A stretch of 10,083 nt of DNA from Rhodospirillales bacterium (GCA_026125865.1 JAHCKI010000066.1:1-10083), one strand, 5' to 3'. Shown: positions 1-7,069, numbered from the stretch's first letter. Made by a program: numbers and translations. The notes: a model not told the origin generated them from the letters alone.

Positions 1-1728
1 GACGCGCCCGAAGGCGCGGATGCTTCGCCCCTTCCGGTCGGCGATCCCATCGCCGCCCTTCTCGACGGCTTGCCGATCCAAAATCATATCCGGCTTGCAG
101 GCCGCATTACCGTAGATGATCCGGATGATCTAGACGCCAACTATCCCGTCAACCGCCGCGAGCATGGCACGCAGATGGCGTCGCTGATTATCCACGGCGA
201 TCTTTCGCGTAGTGAACCTCCGCTGGTGCGGCCACTGCTCGTCCTACCGGTGATGCAGCCTAATGGCGGCACATCCGAACAGACGCCCCCCGACCGGTTG
301 CTGGTGGATGTGATCCATCGCGCCGTGCGACGGATTAAGGTGGGCGACGGCGGCGAGCCGGCAACAGCGCCCGGCGTGGTCCTGATCAATCTTTCTCTCG
401 GGGACCGGTGGCGTCCGTTCTCCCGCGTCGTCAGCCCGCTCGGGCGGCTGCTCGATTTTCTTGCGCACCGATACCGGGTGCTGTTTCTGGTCAGTGCTGG
501 CAACGTGCTCGAACGGCTGGACATCCCTGATTACGCAACCTCGCGCGCGTTCGAGGAAGCCGATCCCGAAGAGAGGGAAAAGGCGGTGCTCGCAGCCCTC
601 AATGCGAACAAGAGCCAGCGCACCCTCTTCTCACCGGCTGAGGCGATCAACGCCCTGACCATCGGCGCCGCGCACATGAGCTTCATTTTCAATGGTGACC
701 TTCCATCGAACCTGATCGATCCTTACACCGATGAATGCCTGCCAAACATGGTTTCGGCGATGGGGCTGGGCTACCGTAAGGCGGTAAAACCGGACCTACT
801 TCTGGAAGGCGGCAGAATGCCGGTCCGCGTTGTCGGCTCCGGAGGCAGCATCACGGTGGTGCCCGTTGACCGACCCGCGCGCCTGTTTGGCGCCAAGGCC
901 GCCGCTCCTGATCAGCGAGGCAGCACCCGGCACGAGGATTACGCCTGCGGGACGAGCGTCGCCACGGCACTCGCGACTCGCGCCGGTCACCGGATTTTCG
1001 ACTCACTGATGGATGGTGATGGCGGCTCCAATCACTACGATCTGCCGCTGGAATATCAAGCGCTCGTGTTGAGAGCGCTTCTCGTCCATGGAGCTACCTG
1101 GGGACCAAAAGGCGAAATGTTGGACGGCTTTTTCCAACCGCAGGGATCGGGACAGTATGTGGCCCGGCGCGATGACATCACCCGGCTGCTCGGCTTCGGC
1201 GTCCCTGATATCGAGCGGGTTTTAGACTGCACGGAAAACCGTGCAACCCTGCTTGGCTTCGGTACCATCGCGGCTGACAGCGCGCTCCTCTACCGCATCC
1301 CGATTCCGGCAGGACTCGACGGACAGCGCGCCTTCCGTGCCCTAACCACGACCCTTGCCTGGTTCACGCCGATCACCGTCCGCCATCAGGGCTATCGCCG
1401 CGCGGCGCTCGACATTAGCCCCGGTACGGACGAAAAATACTGGATCGCCGAGAAGCGCAGCCCGTGCCAGCCAACCGACAAGACAATCGTGCGTGGCAGC
1501 CTCTTCCATGAGCGCCGGACCGGGGAACAAGCTACGGTGTTCGTTGATAACGGCGAACTTCTTCTCCGTATCTCCTGTCGGGCCACGGCCGGCGAACTCA
1601 ACGAGGAAATACCTTACCCGCTCGCCATCAGCTTCGAGGTGGGCGTCGAGGCCGGCATTGCAGTCTACGAAGAAGTCCGCGCCCACATCGCGCCGCATGT
1701 CGGAGTTGGGATCGGTGCTGAGCCGTGA
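1..1728 (+). CDS. S8 (subtilisin-like) serine peptidase, IetS-like, 5' end outside the window
   Basis: The reading frame is open from base 1, so the gene starts upstream of the window; 575 residues are visible. It shows a full subtilase active site: Asp in ALLDGLP (codon 64-66), His in REHGTQMA (163-165), oxyanion Asn in VSAGN (502-504) and Ser in CGTSVATALA (955-957). The Asp-His distance of 33 residues is normal for subtilisins. The TTG at 70 cannot be the start because it would remove the catalytic Asp. After the peptidase domain, about 200 residues look like a beta-rich C-terminal domain. No signal peptide can be judged. From memory of the family, the sequence style resembles IetS-type peptidases, which pair with an AAA ATPase in plasmid-stability and phage-defence loci; that partner would lie to the left and is not seen. 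The S8 fold is clear; the IetS assignment is inference. Confidence 0.85.
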   Translation, partial: DAPEGADASPLPVGDPIAALLDGLPIQNHIRLAGRITVDDPDDLDANYPVNRREHGTQMASLIIHGDLSRSEPPLVRPLLVLPVMQPNGGTSEQTPPDRLLVDVIHRAVRRIKVGDGGEPATAPGVVLINLSLGDRWRPFSRVVSPLGRLLDFLAHRYRVLFLVSAGNVLERLDIPDYATSRAFEEADPEEREKAVLAALNANKSQRTLFSPAEAINALTIGAAHMSFIFNGDLPSNLIDPYTDECLPNMVSAMGLGYRKAVKPDLLLEGGRMPVRVVGSGGSITVVPVDRPARLFGAKAAAPDQRGSTRHEDYACGTSVATALATRAGHRIFDSLMDGDGGSNHYDLPLEYQALVLRALLVHGATWGPKGEMLDGFFQPQGSGQYVARRDDITRLLGFGVPDIERVLDCTENRATLLGFGTIAADSALLYRIPIPAGLDGQRAFRALTTTLAWFTPITVRHQGYRRAALDISPGTDEKYWIAEKRSPCQPTDKTIVRGSLFHERRTGEQATVFVDNGELLLRISCRATAGELNEEIPYPLAISFEVGVEAGIAVYEEVRAHIAPHVGVGIGAEP

Positions 1729-1741
1729 CCGCGAGCCGGCA

Positions 1742-1882
1742 ATGGTCAAACGCCTGCAAGATGTTTCCATCTCCGGCGGCAACCTGTTCGAGGTGTTAAT
1801 CGAAGCGGTGCGGGTCCTGTCCCTAGGCCAAATCAGCCACACCCTGTTCGAGGTCGGCGGCAAGTATCGAAGAAGCATGTGA
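1742..1882 (+). pseudogene. Remnant of the C-terminus of a cobalamin-dependent acyl-CoA mutase
   Basis: Read from the ATG at 1742, 46 codons end at a TGA at 1880-1882. They contain SGGNLFEVLIEAVRVLSLGQ followed by IS, a short stretch, and EVGGKYRRSM. This matches the pattern that closes the substrate-binding barrel of methylmalonyl-CoA mutase-type enzymes: a GxNL motif, a helix with EA.R, a TLGEI/SLGQI motif, then a LxEVFGxYR-like end. The rest of such an enzyme (normally more than 500 residues) is absent: upstream, the DNA codes for the S8 peptidase in another frame. Similarity may begin a few codons earlier, near 1724. I read this as the 3' stub of a mutase gene cut off by a rearrangement. 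It could instead be a small unrelated ORF; no good ribosome binding site precedes the ATG. Recognition is from motif memory only. Confidence 0.5.
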
Positions 1883-2088
1883 TCCGGCTTGGCCGGTCCA
1901 ACGAGATGCGACCAATCGGCCGGCCCCGGTTGGCCGCACTTGCTTGGTGAGCGAGAGGCTCAGGCTGCTTCAGGCTTGAGCCTTGCGGAAGGTCCGCCAA
2001 AGGCATCCGACCAATCGACGCGGTAAGCGGATTTCAATCTTTTTGCGCTTTGCTTCCGACCGTTGATATTTACCTTGCCGAGTTGTTC
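1883..2088. other. Non-coding stretch with short inverted repeats
   Basis: About 206 nt lie between the mutase stub and the DUF6898-like gene. A GC-rich inverted repeat (CGGCC...GGCCG, with G-T pairs inside) sits at about 1918-1938, and a 7-bp inverted repeat (AGGCTCA / TGAGCCT) at 1956-1983. Neither is followed by a T-run, so neither is a convincing intrinsic terminator. No tRNA, insertion-sequence ends or strong promoter were seen. Confidence 0.4.
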
Positions 2089-2313
2089 ATGGACCGAAGC
2101 AACGCCGCGCGGCCTGAAGTCGGGGCCGACCAGGTTCTTTTCGAGTTCCGTCCGGTCGGGTCGTTCGTTCGCGTCTCTGCGATCGATCCGGTCACGAATA
2201 CGGAGGTCTGTATCGTCGGCCCAGCCGCTTCCGGCGAGCGCGTGCTGATGGGTGTCGCCGCCAAAAAGCTCAACTACGTTTTAATGAACAAGAGAAATAA
2301 AACCGGCAATTGA
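2089..2313 (+). CDS. Small DUF6898-like protein
   Basis: A 74-residue soluble protein from ATG 2089 to TGA 2311-2313. Its core (VLFEFRPVGSFVRVSAIDP, then EVCIVGPA, then AAKKLNYVL) follows the pattern I associate with DUF6898, a short domain of unknown function in Alphaproteobacteria: a beta strand with FEF.P.G....VSAID, a .EV.IVGPA turn, and a C-terminal basic helix. No catalytic residues, signal peptide or membrane segment are visible. The ATG at 2089 has no clear Shine-Dalgarno sequence; a TTG at 2050 would add 13 residues, but the conserved core starts well after 2089, so the shorter form is preferred. It stands alone between the mutase stub and the liv operon, 389 nt upstream of livH, so it is probably not part of that operon. 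Function unknown; the family name is from memory. Confidence 0.6.
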   Translation: MDRSNAARPEVGADQVLFEFRPVGSFVRVSAIDPVTNTEVCIVGPAASGERVLMGVAAKKLNYVLMNKRNKTGN

Positions 2314-2702
2314 AACCGCACCCGTATTTCCTTGATTTCCATGTATGATTTTGTGCGCCGGCGGTTTGCAGTTCCCGTCCCACCTGCCTGATTTTCCTTG
2401 ACATCTTTTGAGTGAGCGAGGACACCTTAAGGCCGCTTGCGACGGTTCGGCGTAGTGCAAAGCAAGAATAATGCCGCGCACGGCTGTCGGCACGCGAATC
2501 GCTGTGGAAAAGACGCTGGGGAGGCGCACATGCGAGGGCAGGGGTGTTACGCTCCCGTTACCGAGACGCTTTTTAGGGGCAAAACTCGGGGTATCCAGAC
2601 TCGAGGAGTCGGCGTTTGACCGGTCGTTGGGATTGCCGCACCGCCCGTTTTGATCGATTCCATCGACACGTACACTATTGCGGTCACTGAGGTCCGCGTC
2701 CC
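2314..2702. other. 389-nt intergenic region upstream of the liv operon, likely holding its promoter
   Basis: No convincing gene is present; the short open frames here lack family-like sequence. The liv operon promoter should be here. The best nearby candidate is TTTTGA (2648-2653), 17 nt, TACACT (2671-2676), about 26 nt before livH, but it is weak. A perfect TTGACA at 2398-2403 has no good -10 box at normal spacing. A short inverted repeat (GACTC-gag-GAGTC) lies at 2598-2610. The livH ribosome binding site TGAGGT is at 2688-2693. No known riboswitch shape was recognised. Confidence 0.4.
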
Positions 2703-3617
2703 ATGGAATATTTCACACAACAACTGATCAACGGGGTCACCCTCGGGGCGATCTACGGCCTGATCGCCATCGGCTATACAATGGTGTATGGCATTATCGG
2801 CATGATCAACTTCGCTCATGGCGAGATTTTCATGATCGGCTCTTTCGTGTCGCTGATCGCCTTCCTGCTGCTGGGCATTCTGGGCGTGACGTGGCTGCCG
2901 CTGGCGTTGTTGATCGTGATGATCCTGGCGATGATGTTCACGGCTGTTTACGGATGGTCGTTGGAACGCATCGCCTATCGACCCTTGCGCGGTTCGCCGC
3001 GCCTGGCGGCGCTGATTTCGGCGATTGGCATGTCCATTTTTCTGCAGAACTTCGTGCAGTTGGAGCAGGGGGCGAAGGTCAAGCCACTGCCGCCCGTCGT
3101 GACCGGCGGCTTCGATCTGCTGGGCGAGGGCGGTTTCGTCGTCAAGCTCAGCTATATGCAGATTCTCATCGTGATCGTCACGACGGTGTTGCTCATCGCC
3201 TTTTCGTTCGTCATCAGTCACACGACCATGGGGCGGGCACAGCGCGCCTGTCAGCAGGACATGAAGATGGCGGCACTGGTCGGCATCAACGTCGACCGGA
3301 CAATTTCGATGACATTCGTGTTGGGCGCCTCTCTCGCCGCGGTCGCCGGCATGATGTTCATGCTTTATTACGGCGTCATCGATTTTTTCATCGGTTTTCT
3401 GGCCGGGATCAAGGCGTTCACCGCGGCCGTGCTCGGCGGCATCGGCTCCCTACCGGGGGCGGTGCTCGGTGGTATGCTGATTGGCTTGATCGAGGTTTTC
3501 TGGTCCGCCTACTTCACGATCGAATACAAGGACGTGGCGGCCTTTTCTATTCTCGTGCTGGTTCTCATCTTTCGTCCGTCGGGCCTTCTGGGGAAGCCCG
3601 AAATCGAGAAGGTCTGA
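2703..3617 (+). CDS. livH: Branched-chain amino acid ABC transporter permease LivH
   Basis: A 304-residue inner-membrane protein, about the usual size for LivH. With LivM it forms the channel of a HAAT-family importer for leucine, isoleucine, valine or related amino acids. Visible signs: the N-terminal motif NGVTLGAIYGLIAIGYTMVY leading into IGMINFAHGEIFMIGSF (about residues 10-48), which is diagnostic of LivH; several hydrophobic helices; and the ATPase-coupling loop starting GRAQRACQQD (from residue 177) followed by LVGI. The chain ends with the family-typical VLIFRPSGLLGKPE. The start is supported by TGAGGT at 2688-2693, nine nt before the ATG. It is the first gene of the operon and stops 3 nt before livM. 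The exact substrate cannot be read from the permease; related systems also carry urea or amides. Confidence 0.95.
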   Translation: MEYFTQQLINGVTLGAIYGLIAIGYTMVYGIIGMINFAHGEIFMIGSFVSLIAFLLLGILGVTWLPLALLIVMILAMMFTAVYGWSLERIAYRPLRGSPRLAALISAIGMSIFLQNFVQLEQGAKVKPLPPVVTGGFDLLGEGGFVVKLSYMQILIVIVTTVLLIAFSFVISHTTMGRAQRACQQDMKMAALVGINVDRTISMTFVLGASLAAVAGMMFMLYYGVIDFFIGFLAGIKAFTAAVLGGIGSLPGAVLGGMLIGLIEVFWSAYFTIEYKDVAAFSILVLVLIFRPSGLLGKPEIEKV

Positions 3618-3620
3618 GCG

Positions 3621-4949
3621 ATGGCGACCGCAATGGGCGAACGCAAGGGTATCGATTTCATCGGTATCGTGAAGGAAGCGGCGATCACCGCGTTCGTCGT
3701 GTTCGTTCTGGCCCTGCCCATTTCCGGGTTGCGCACCACGGCCGAGATCGGTGGGCTCGGCGTCCACGCGCGTTGGGACAAGGTGGCCATGTACATGGCC
3801 ATCGCCTTCGTCGGTCGCATCATCTGGAGCCTTTTTCTGGAAACGCGAGGCCGTCATCGACGCGAGAGCTCGGAGAGTTCGATCGGCAAACACGTCCAGA
3901 AGTACGCCCATTTCGTGGGACCAGCCCTGATCGTGTTCGCGGTGGTTTTGCCCTTCATGCCGTTCGCCGACCGCTACATTCTCGATGTGTCCATCATGGT
4001 GCTGACCTATGTCATGCTCGGGTGGGGACTGAATATCGTCGTTGGCCTCGCGGGTTTGCTGGATCTCGGGTACGTGGCGTTCTATGCGGTGGGCGCCTAC
4101 AGCTATGCTCTTCTGGCGTTGAACTTCGATCTCAGTTTCTGGGTGTGCCTGCCCATGGCGGGGATGTTCGCCGCCACGTTCGGCATGATTCTCGGTTTTC
4201 CGGTACTGCGGCTCAGGGGAGACTACCTGGCGATCGTCACTCTCGGCTTCGGCGAGATGATCCGAATTATCCTGATCAACTGGTACAGCCTCACCAAGGG
4301 GCCGGACGGGCTTTCAGGCGTCCCGCGTCCCAGCTTTTTCGGGCTGCCATTTGAGCGCAATCCCGGCGAAGGTGTGGAAAGCTTTCATGGGTTTTTCGGG
4401 ATCGACTATTCGTCAGTGCATCGGATCATCTTTCTCTACTACCTGATCCTCATTCTCGCACTCATCACCAACGCCTTTACCATGCGGATCCGCAAGCTGC
4501 CGGTCGGACGAGCCTGGGAAGCGTTGCGTGAGGATGAGACCGCGTGCCTGTCGCTCGGAATCAATCCCCGCAATACAAAGCTGACGGCATTTGCACTCGG
4601 CGCCATGTTCGGCGGTTTCGCCGGTTCTTTCTTCGCCACGCGACAAGGGTTCATCAGCCCGGAGAGTTTCACATTCATCGAATCGGCCATCATCCTCATG
4701 GTCGTGGTTCTCGGGGGGCAAGGCAGTCAGATCGGTGTCGTGCTGGCGGCCGTCGTTATCATTGGTGTTCCTGAATTGTTCCGCGAGCTACAGGAATATC
4801 GGATGTTGGTTTTCGGCGCCGCCATGGTGTTGATCATGATTTGGCGCCCCAAGGGTTTGCTGGCCTTTCGTGAACCAACGCTGCGTCTGTTCGAGGTCAA
4901 GAAAAGCGGCTTGTTCGGCCGGAAACAGGCATCGGAGGCCGCGGAATGA
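3621..4949 (+). CDS. livM: Branched-chain amino acid ABC transporter permease LivM
   Basis: A 442-residue inner-membrane permease and partner of LivH. An N-terminal part of about 100 residues holds two hydrophobic segments (about 14-36 and 53-72) and a basic linker, as in the longer LivM proteins. It is followed by the conserved core GLNIVVGLAGLLDLGYVAFY (from residue 136). The coupling loop GRAWEALREDE begins at residue 296 and leads to SLGI and to the conserved FALGAMFGGFAG helix. The C-terminus (VLIMIWRPKGLLAFREP) is family-typical. The ATG at 3621 lies 3 nt after the livH stop, with GAGAAGG at 3606-3612 as ribosome binding site. The stop overlaps the livG start (ATGA, 4946-4949), pointing to translational coupling. 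Its charged C-terminal tail (KKSGLFGRKQ...) faces the cytoplasm by inference. Confidence 0.95.
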   Translation: MATAMGERKGIDFIGIVKEAAITAFVVFVLALPISGLRTTAEIGGLGVHARWDKVAMYMAIAFVGRIIWSLFLETRGRHRRESSESSIGKHVQKYAHFVGPALIVFAVVLPFMPFADRYILDVSIMVLTYVMLGWGLNIVVGLAGLLDLGYVAFYAVGAYSYALLALNFDLSFWVCLPMAGMFAATFGMILGFPVLRLRGDYLAIVTLGFGEMIRIILINWYSLTKGPDGLSGVPRPSFFGLPFERNPGEGVESFHGFFGIDYSSVHRIIFLYYLILILALITNAFTMRIRKLPVGRAWEALREDETACLSLGINPRNTKLTAFALGAMFGGFAGSFFATRQGFISPESFTFIESAIILMVVVLGGQGSQIGVVLAAVVIIGVPELFRELQEYRMLVFGAAMVLIMIWRPKGLLAFREPTLRLFEVKKSGLFGRKQASEAAE

Positions 4950-5836
4950 TGTCGGCGATGGCGATCGAAACGGGGCGAAATCCGACGCTGTTGGAGGTGG
5001 AGCACCTGACCATGCGGTTCGGCGGCCTGGTTGCCATCGACGACGTGTCGTTCAGCGCCAAGGACCGGGAAATCACGGCCATCATCGGCCCCAACGGCGC
5101 CGGCAAGACGACCGTATTCAATTGCCTGACGGGATTCTACAAACCCTCGGTCGGGCGACTGGCGCTCTCTCACCCCCGCAAGGGCGAATTTCTGCTGGAG
5201 CGCATGGAAGGCTTCACCATCCCACAAAAAGCCGACGTGGCGCGAACCTTTCAGAACGTCCGACTGTTCCCGGCCATGTCGGTCCTCGAAAACCTCATCA
5301 TCGCCCAGCACAACAAACTGATGCGGGCCTCGGGCTTCACCATCGGCGGGCTATTGGGTCTGGGTACATATCGCCGCGCCGAACGCGACGCGGTCGATCT
5401 CGCCAAATACTGGCTCGATCGCATGGGCTTGACCGATCGCGCCGACAACGAGGCTGGCAGTCTTCCTTACGGGGACCAGCGCAAACTTGAAATCGCCCGG
5501 GCCATGTGCATGCAGCCGGTGCTGCTGTGTCTCGACGAACCGGCGGCCGGCCTCAACCCGCGTGAGTCGGAGGACCTGAACCAACAGCTTCTGTACATCC
5601 GTGACGAACACAAGATCGGCATTCTGCTGATCGAGCACGACATGAGCGTGGTCATGACGATCTCCGATCACATCGTCGTCCTCGACTACGGACGCAAGAT
5701 TTCCGACGGGTCGCCGGAGCAGGTGCGAAACGATCCGACCGTCATTCGGGCCTACCTTGGGGAGGAAGAGGACGGAGAACTGCCACCGGACGTGGAGCAG
5801 GACCTGATCGACGACGCCAGGCGGCAGGAGACGTAG
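4946..5836 (+). CDS. livG: Branched-chain amino acid ABC transporter ATP-binding protein LivG
   Basis: A 296-residue cytoplasmic ATPase that powers the LivHM channel together with LivF. Walker A GPNGAGKTT is at 48-56, the Q-loop Gln at about 103 (RTFQNVRLF), a variant signature LPYGDQRKLEIARAM at 173-187, Walker B VLLCLDE at 192-198 and the switch His in LLIEHDM at 231. The variant signature (in place of LSGGQ) is usual in LivG, which typically has LxYGxQR. It is longer than the E. coli protein (about 255 residues): extra sequence lies between Walker A and the Q-loop (about 72-96), around 121-150, and in an acidic C-terminal tail. Three in-frame ATGs (4946, 4949, 4958) compete; 4946 is preferred because GGAGG at 4934-4938 is 7 nt away and the ATGA overlap couples it to livM. 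Confidence 0.95.
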   Translation: MMSAMAIETGRNPTLLEVEHLTMRFGGLVAIDDVSFSAKDREITAIIGPNGAGKTTVFNCLTGFYKPSVGRLALSHPRKGEFLLERMEGFTIPQKADVARTFQNVRLFPAMSVLENLIIAQHNKLMRASGFTIGGLLGLGTYRRAERDAVDLAKYWLDRMGLTDRADNEAGSLPYGDQRKLEIARAMCMQPVLLCLDEPAAGLNPRESEDLNQQLLYIRDEHKIGILLIEHDMSVVMTISDHIVVLDYGRKISDGSPEQVRNDPTVIRAYLGEEEDGELPPDVEQDLIDDARRQET

Positions 5837-6547
5837 ATGCTGTCCATCGCCGGAGTCCATACGTTTTACGGCAATATCGAAGCCTTGCGTGGCATCGACG
5901 TCGAGGTCGAGCGCGGCGAGATCGTCACGTTGATCGGCGCCAATGGCGCCGGCAAATCGACCCTTCTCATGACTATATGCGGAAATCCGCGCGCGGCAGC
6001 CGGACAGATCGTGTTCGAGGGCGAGGACATCACCAATAAGCCCACCCACGAAATCATCGCCTCTGGTATCGGCCAGTCGCCTGAGGGACGCCGTATCTTT
6101 CCCAGCATGTCAGTGCTCGAAAACCTGCGAATGGGAGCCACAACCGCGGCACCTGAACACCTTGCGGAGGACCTGGAGAAGGCGTTCCACTTGTTCCCCA
6201 TTCTCCAGGAACGGCAGGACCAGCGTGGCGGAACACTCTCCGGCGGTGAGCAGCAGATGCTGGCGATCGCGCGGGCCTTGATGGGCCGGCCGCGCCTCCT
6301 GCTCCTTGATGAGCCATCGCTTGGTCTGGCCCCCAAGATCGTTCAGCAGATCTTCCGCGTGATCAAGGACATCAACGAACAGCAGAAGATGACCGTCTTT
6401 CTCGTTGAGCAGAACGCCTTTCACGCGCTGCGCCTGGCGCATCGCGCTTACGTCATGGTCAACGGGCGCATCAGCTTGACGGGAAGCGGGGCCGAACTCC
6501 TCGCCAATCCGGAAGTTCGCGCCGCCTACCTCGAAGGTGGGCACTAA
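5837..6547 (+). CDS. livF: Branched-chain amino acid ABC transporter ATP-binding protein LivF
   Basis: A 236-residue cytoplasmic ATPase, the usual LivF length. Walker A GANGAGKST is at 34-42, the family-typical QSPEGRRIFPSMSVLENL at 80-97, the signature LSGGEQQ at 134-140 and Walker B RLLLLDE at 153-159. The switch position reads LVEQNA with Gln192 instead of the usual His; LivF proteins normally carry Gln here, so this is not a defect. The ATG directly abuts the livG stop codon, and AGGAG at 5826-5830 inside the end of livG gives a good ribosome binding site with a 6-nt spacer. It forms the ATPase pair with LivG, and its product, like LivG, should sit at the cytoplasmic face of the LivHM permease. 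Very sure of family; the transported amino acid is inferred. Confidence 0.95.
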   Translation: MLSIAGVHTFYGNIEALRGIDVEVERGEIVTLIGANGAGKSTLLMTICGNPRAAAGQIVFEGEDITNKPTHEIIASGIGQSPEGRRIFPSMSVLENLRMGATTAAPEHLAEDLEKAFHLFPILQERQDQRGGTLSGGEQQMLAIARALMGRPRLLLLDEPSLGLAPKIVQQIFRVIKDINEQQKMTVFLVEQNAFHALRLAHRAYVMVNGRISLTGSGAELLANPEVRAAYLEGGH

Positions 6548-6577
6548 GCGGACACATGAAGAGTCACGGGGCAACCA

Positions 6578-6584
6578 GAGAGGA
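6578..6584 (+). promoter_or_regulatory. Ribosome binding site deciding the DUF6867 gene start
   Basis: GAGAGGA lies 10 nt before the ATG at 6595. An earlier in-frame ATG at 6556 has no such site and would add 13 polar residues ahead of the conserved start, so 6595 is preferred. Confidence 0.7.
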
Positions 6585-6594
6585 ACCGACATCC

Positions 6595-6945
6595 ATGCAA
6601 GACCTCCTCGGCACCTCGATAGGGGTCTACATCATCGTCGTTGTCGTCATCATGGGCTTTGCGGCGTTCATGACCGGGCAGGCGACGGCAAGAAACTGGA
6701 AGCCGATCGGTCAGTTGGTCTTCGCGACGGTGCTTCTCGGCTGCGCTTCGAGATTCCTGGTGTTTGCGCTGTATGAGGGGAAGTTGTTCTCGCTCAGCGG
6801 CTATATCATCGACTTTGTGGTGTTGATGCTGATCGGAGGTTTCGCCTATTTCTTTACACGGGCGCGTTGTATGGTGGCGCAATATCCATGGCTCTACAGA
6901 CGGGCCGGTCTGTTTGGATGGCGCAAGCAAAGCTCGACAAAATAG
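6595..6945 (+). CDS. Small three-helix membrane protein of the liv operon (DUF6867 family)
   Basis: A 116-residue protein with three likely membrane helices at about 6-26, 38-58 and 67-88, and a basic, aromatic C-terminal tail (ARCMVAQYPWLYRRAGLFGW, 90-109). The pattern LGTSIGV near the N-terminus, GFAAFMTGQA, RFLVFALYEG, LSGYIID and QYPWLY is what I recall for DUF6867, a family found next to Liv-type ABC transporters in Alphaproteobacteria. It sits 47 nt after livF and before the binding-protein gene on the same strand, so it is very probably co-transcribed. The role is unknown: an accessory subunit or assembly factor of the transporter is a reasonable guess from this fixed position, but nothing in the sequence shows a mechanism. 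It contains no ATP-binding motif and no coupling loop of the permease kind. Confidence 0.85.
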   Translation: MQDLLGTSIGVYIIVVVVIMGFAAFMTGQATARNWKPIGQLVFATVLLGCASRFLVFALYEGKLFSLSGYIIDFVVLMLIGGFAYFFTRARCMVAQYPWLYRRAGLFGWRKQSSTK

Positions 6946-6960
6946 GAATTGGGAGGCTAA

Positions 6961-7014
6961 ATGCAGACAAGACCAACCGAGTTTCGAGCCCAGCACGCTC
7001 GTGGTCTTGACTAG
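6961..7014 (+). CDS. Possible 17-codon leader ORF upstream of the binding-protein gene
   Basis: ATG at 6961 is preceded by GGGAGG at 6951-6956 (4-nt spacer, a little short) and followed by 17 codons, MQTRPTEFRAQHARGLD, then TAG at 7012-7014. It lies in the 153-nt gap before the binding-protein gene, and most of it overlaps the hairpin at 6968-7009. It has no run of Leu, Ile or Val codons, so classic branched-chain attenuation is not supported. The strong ribosome binding site is the main argument that it is translated; chance remains possible. Confidence 0.3.
   Translation: MQTRPTEFRAQHARGLD
6968..7009 (+). promoter_or_regulatory. Intergenic mRNA hairpin before the binding-protein gene
   Basis: CAAGACCA (6968-6975) pairs exactly with TGGTCTTG (7002-7009), and CGAGC (6985-6989) with GCTCG (6997-7001), around a 7-nt loop; a 9-nt bulge separates the two stems on the left side only. 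No T-run follows, so it is not an intrinsic terminator. Similar hairpins in transporter operons can stabilise or delimit mRNA segments so that the binding protein is made in excess; that role is inferred here. Confidence 0.45.
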
Positions 7015-7042
7015 GAAGCAATAGCGAGCAGAACGCTCAAGA

Positions 7043-7069
7043 TTTCGACCGTTTCGATCGTTTCAATAC
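7043..7069 (+). repeat. Three tandem imperfect 9-bp repeats
   Basis: TTTCGACCG (7043-7051), TTTCGATCG (7052-7060) and TTTCAATAC (7061-7069) follow each other without gaps. They end 30 nt before the binding-protein start. They may be a protein-binding site or part of an internal promoter region, or simply chance low complexity. Confidence 0.4.

Noticed and set aside
1783..1854. CCTGTTCGAGGT occurs at 1783-1794 and 1843-1854, with a near copy in livM
   Set aside because: It encodes Leu-Phe-Glu-Val in preferred codons each time; this is codon bias, not a mobile or regulatory repeat.
1918..1983. Inverted repeats after the mutase stub as an intrinsic terminator
   Set aside because: No T-run follows either hairpin, and the stems are interrupted or short.
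2398..2430. Perfect TTGACA as liv operon promoter
   Set aside because: No acceptable -10 box at 16-19 nt; the first AT-rich hexamer is 21 nt away.
2437..2653. Overlapping 60-codon open frames between the DUF6898-like gene and livH
   Set aside because: Amino acid content is arginine-rich and featureless, two frames overlap, and no ribosome binding site supports either.
2678..4354. Long open frame on the plus strand across livH and livM
   Set aside because: It lies in another frame of two clearly recognised permease genes and reads as a His/Arg/Gly-rich sequence typical of a shadow frame in GC-rich DNA.
5837..6547. Gln192 in LivF as a lost catalytic His
   Set aside because: LivF proteins normally have Gln at this switch position, so it is a family feature rather than damage.
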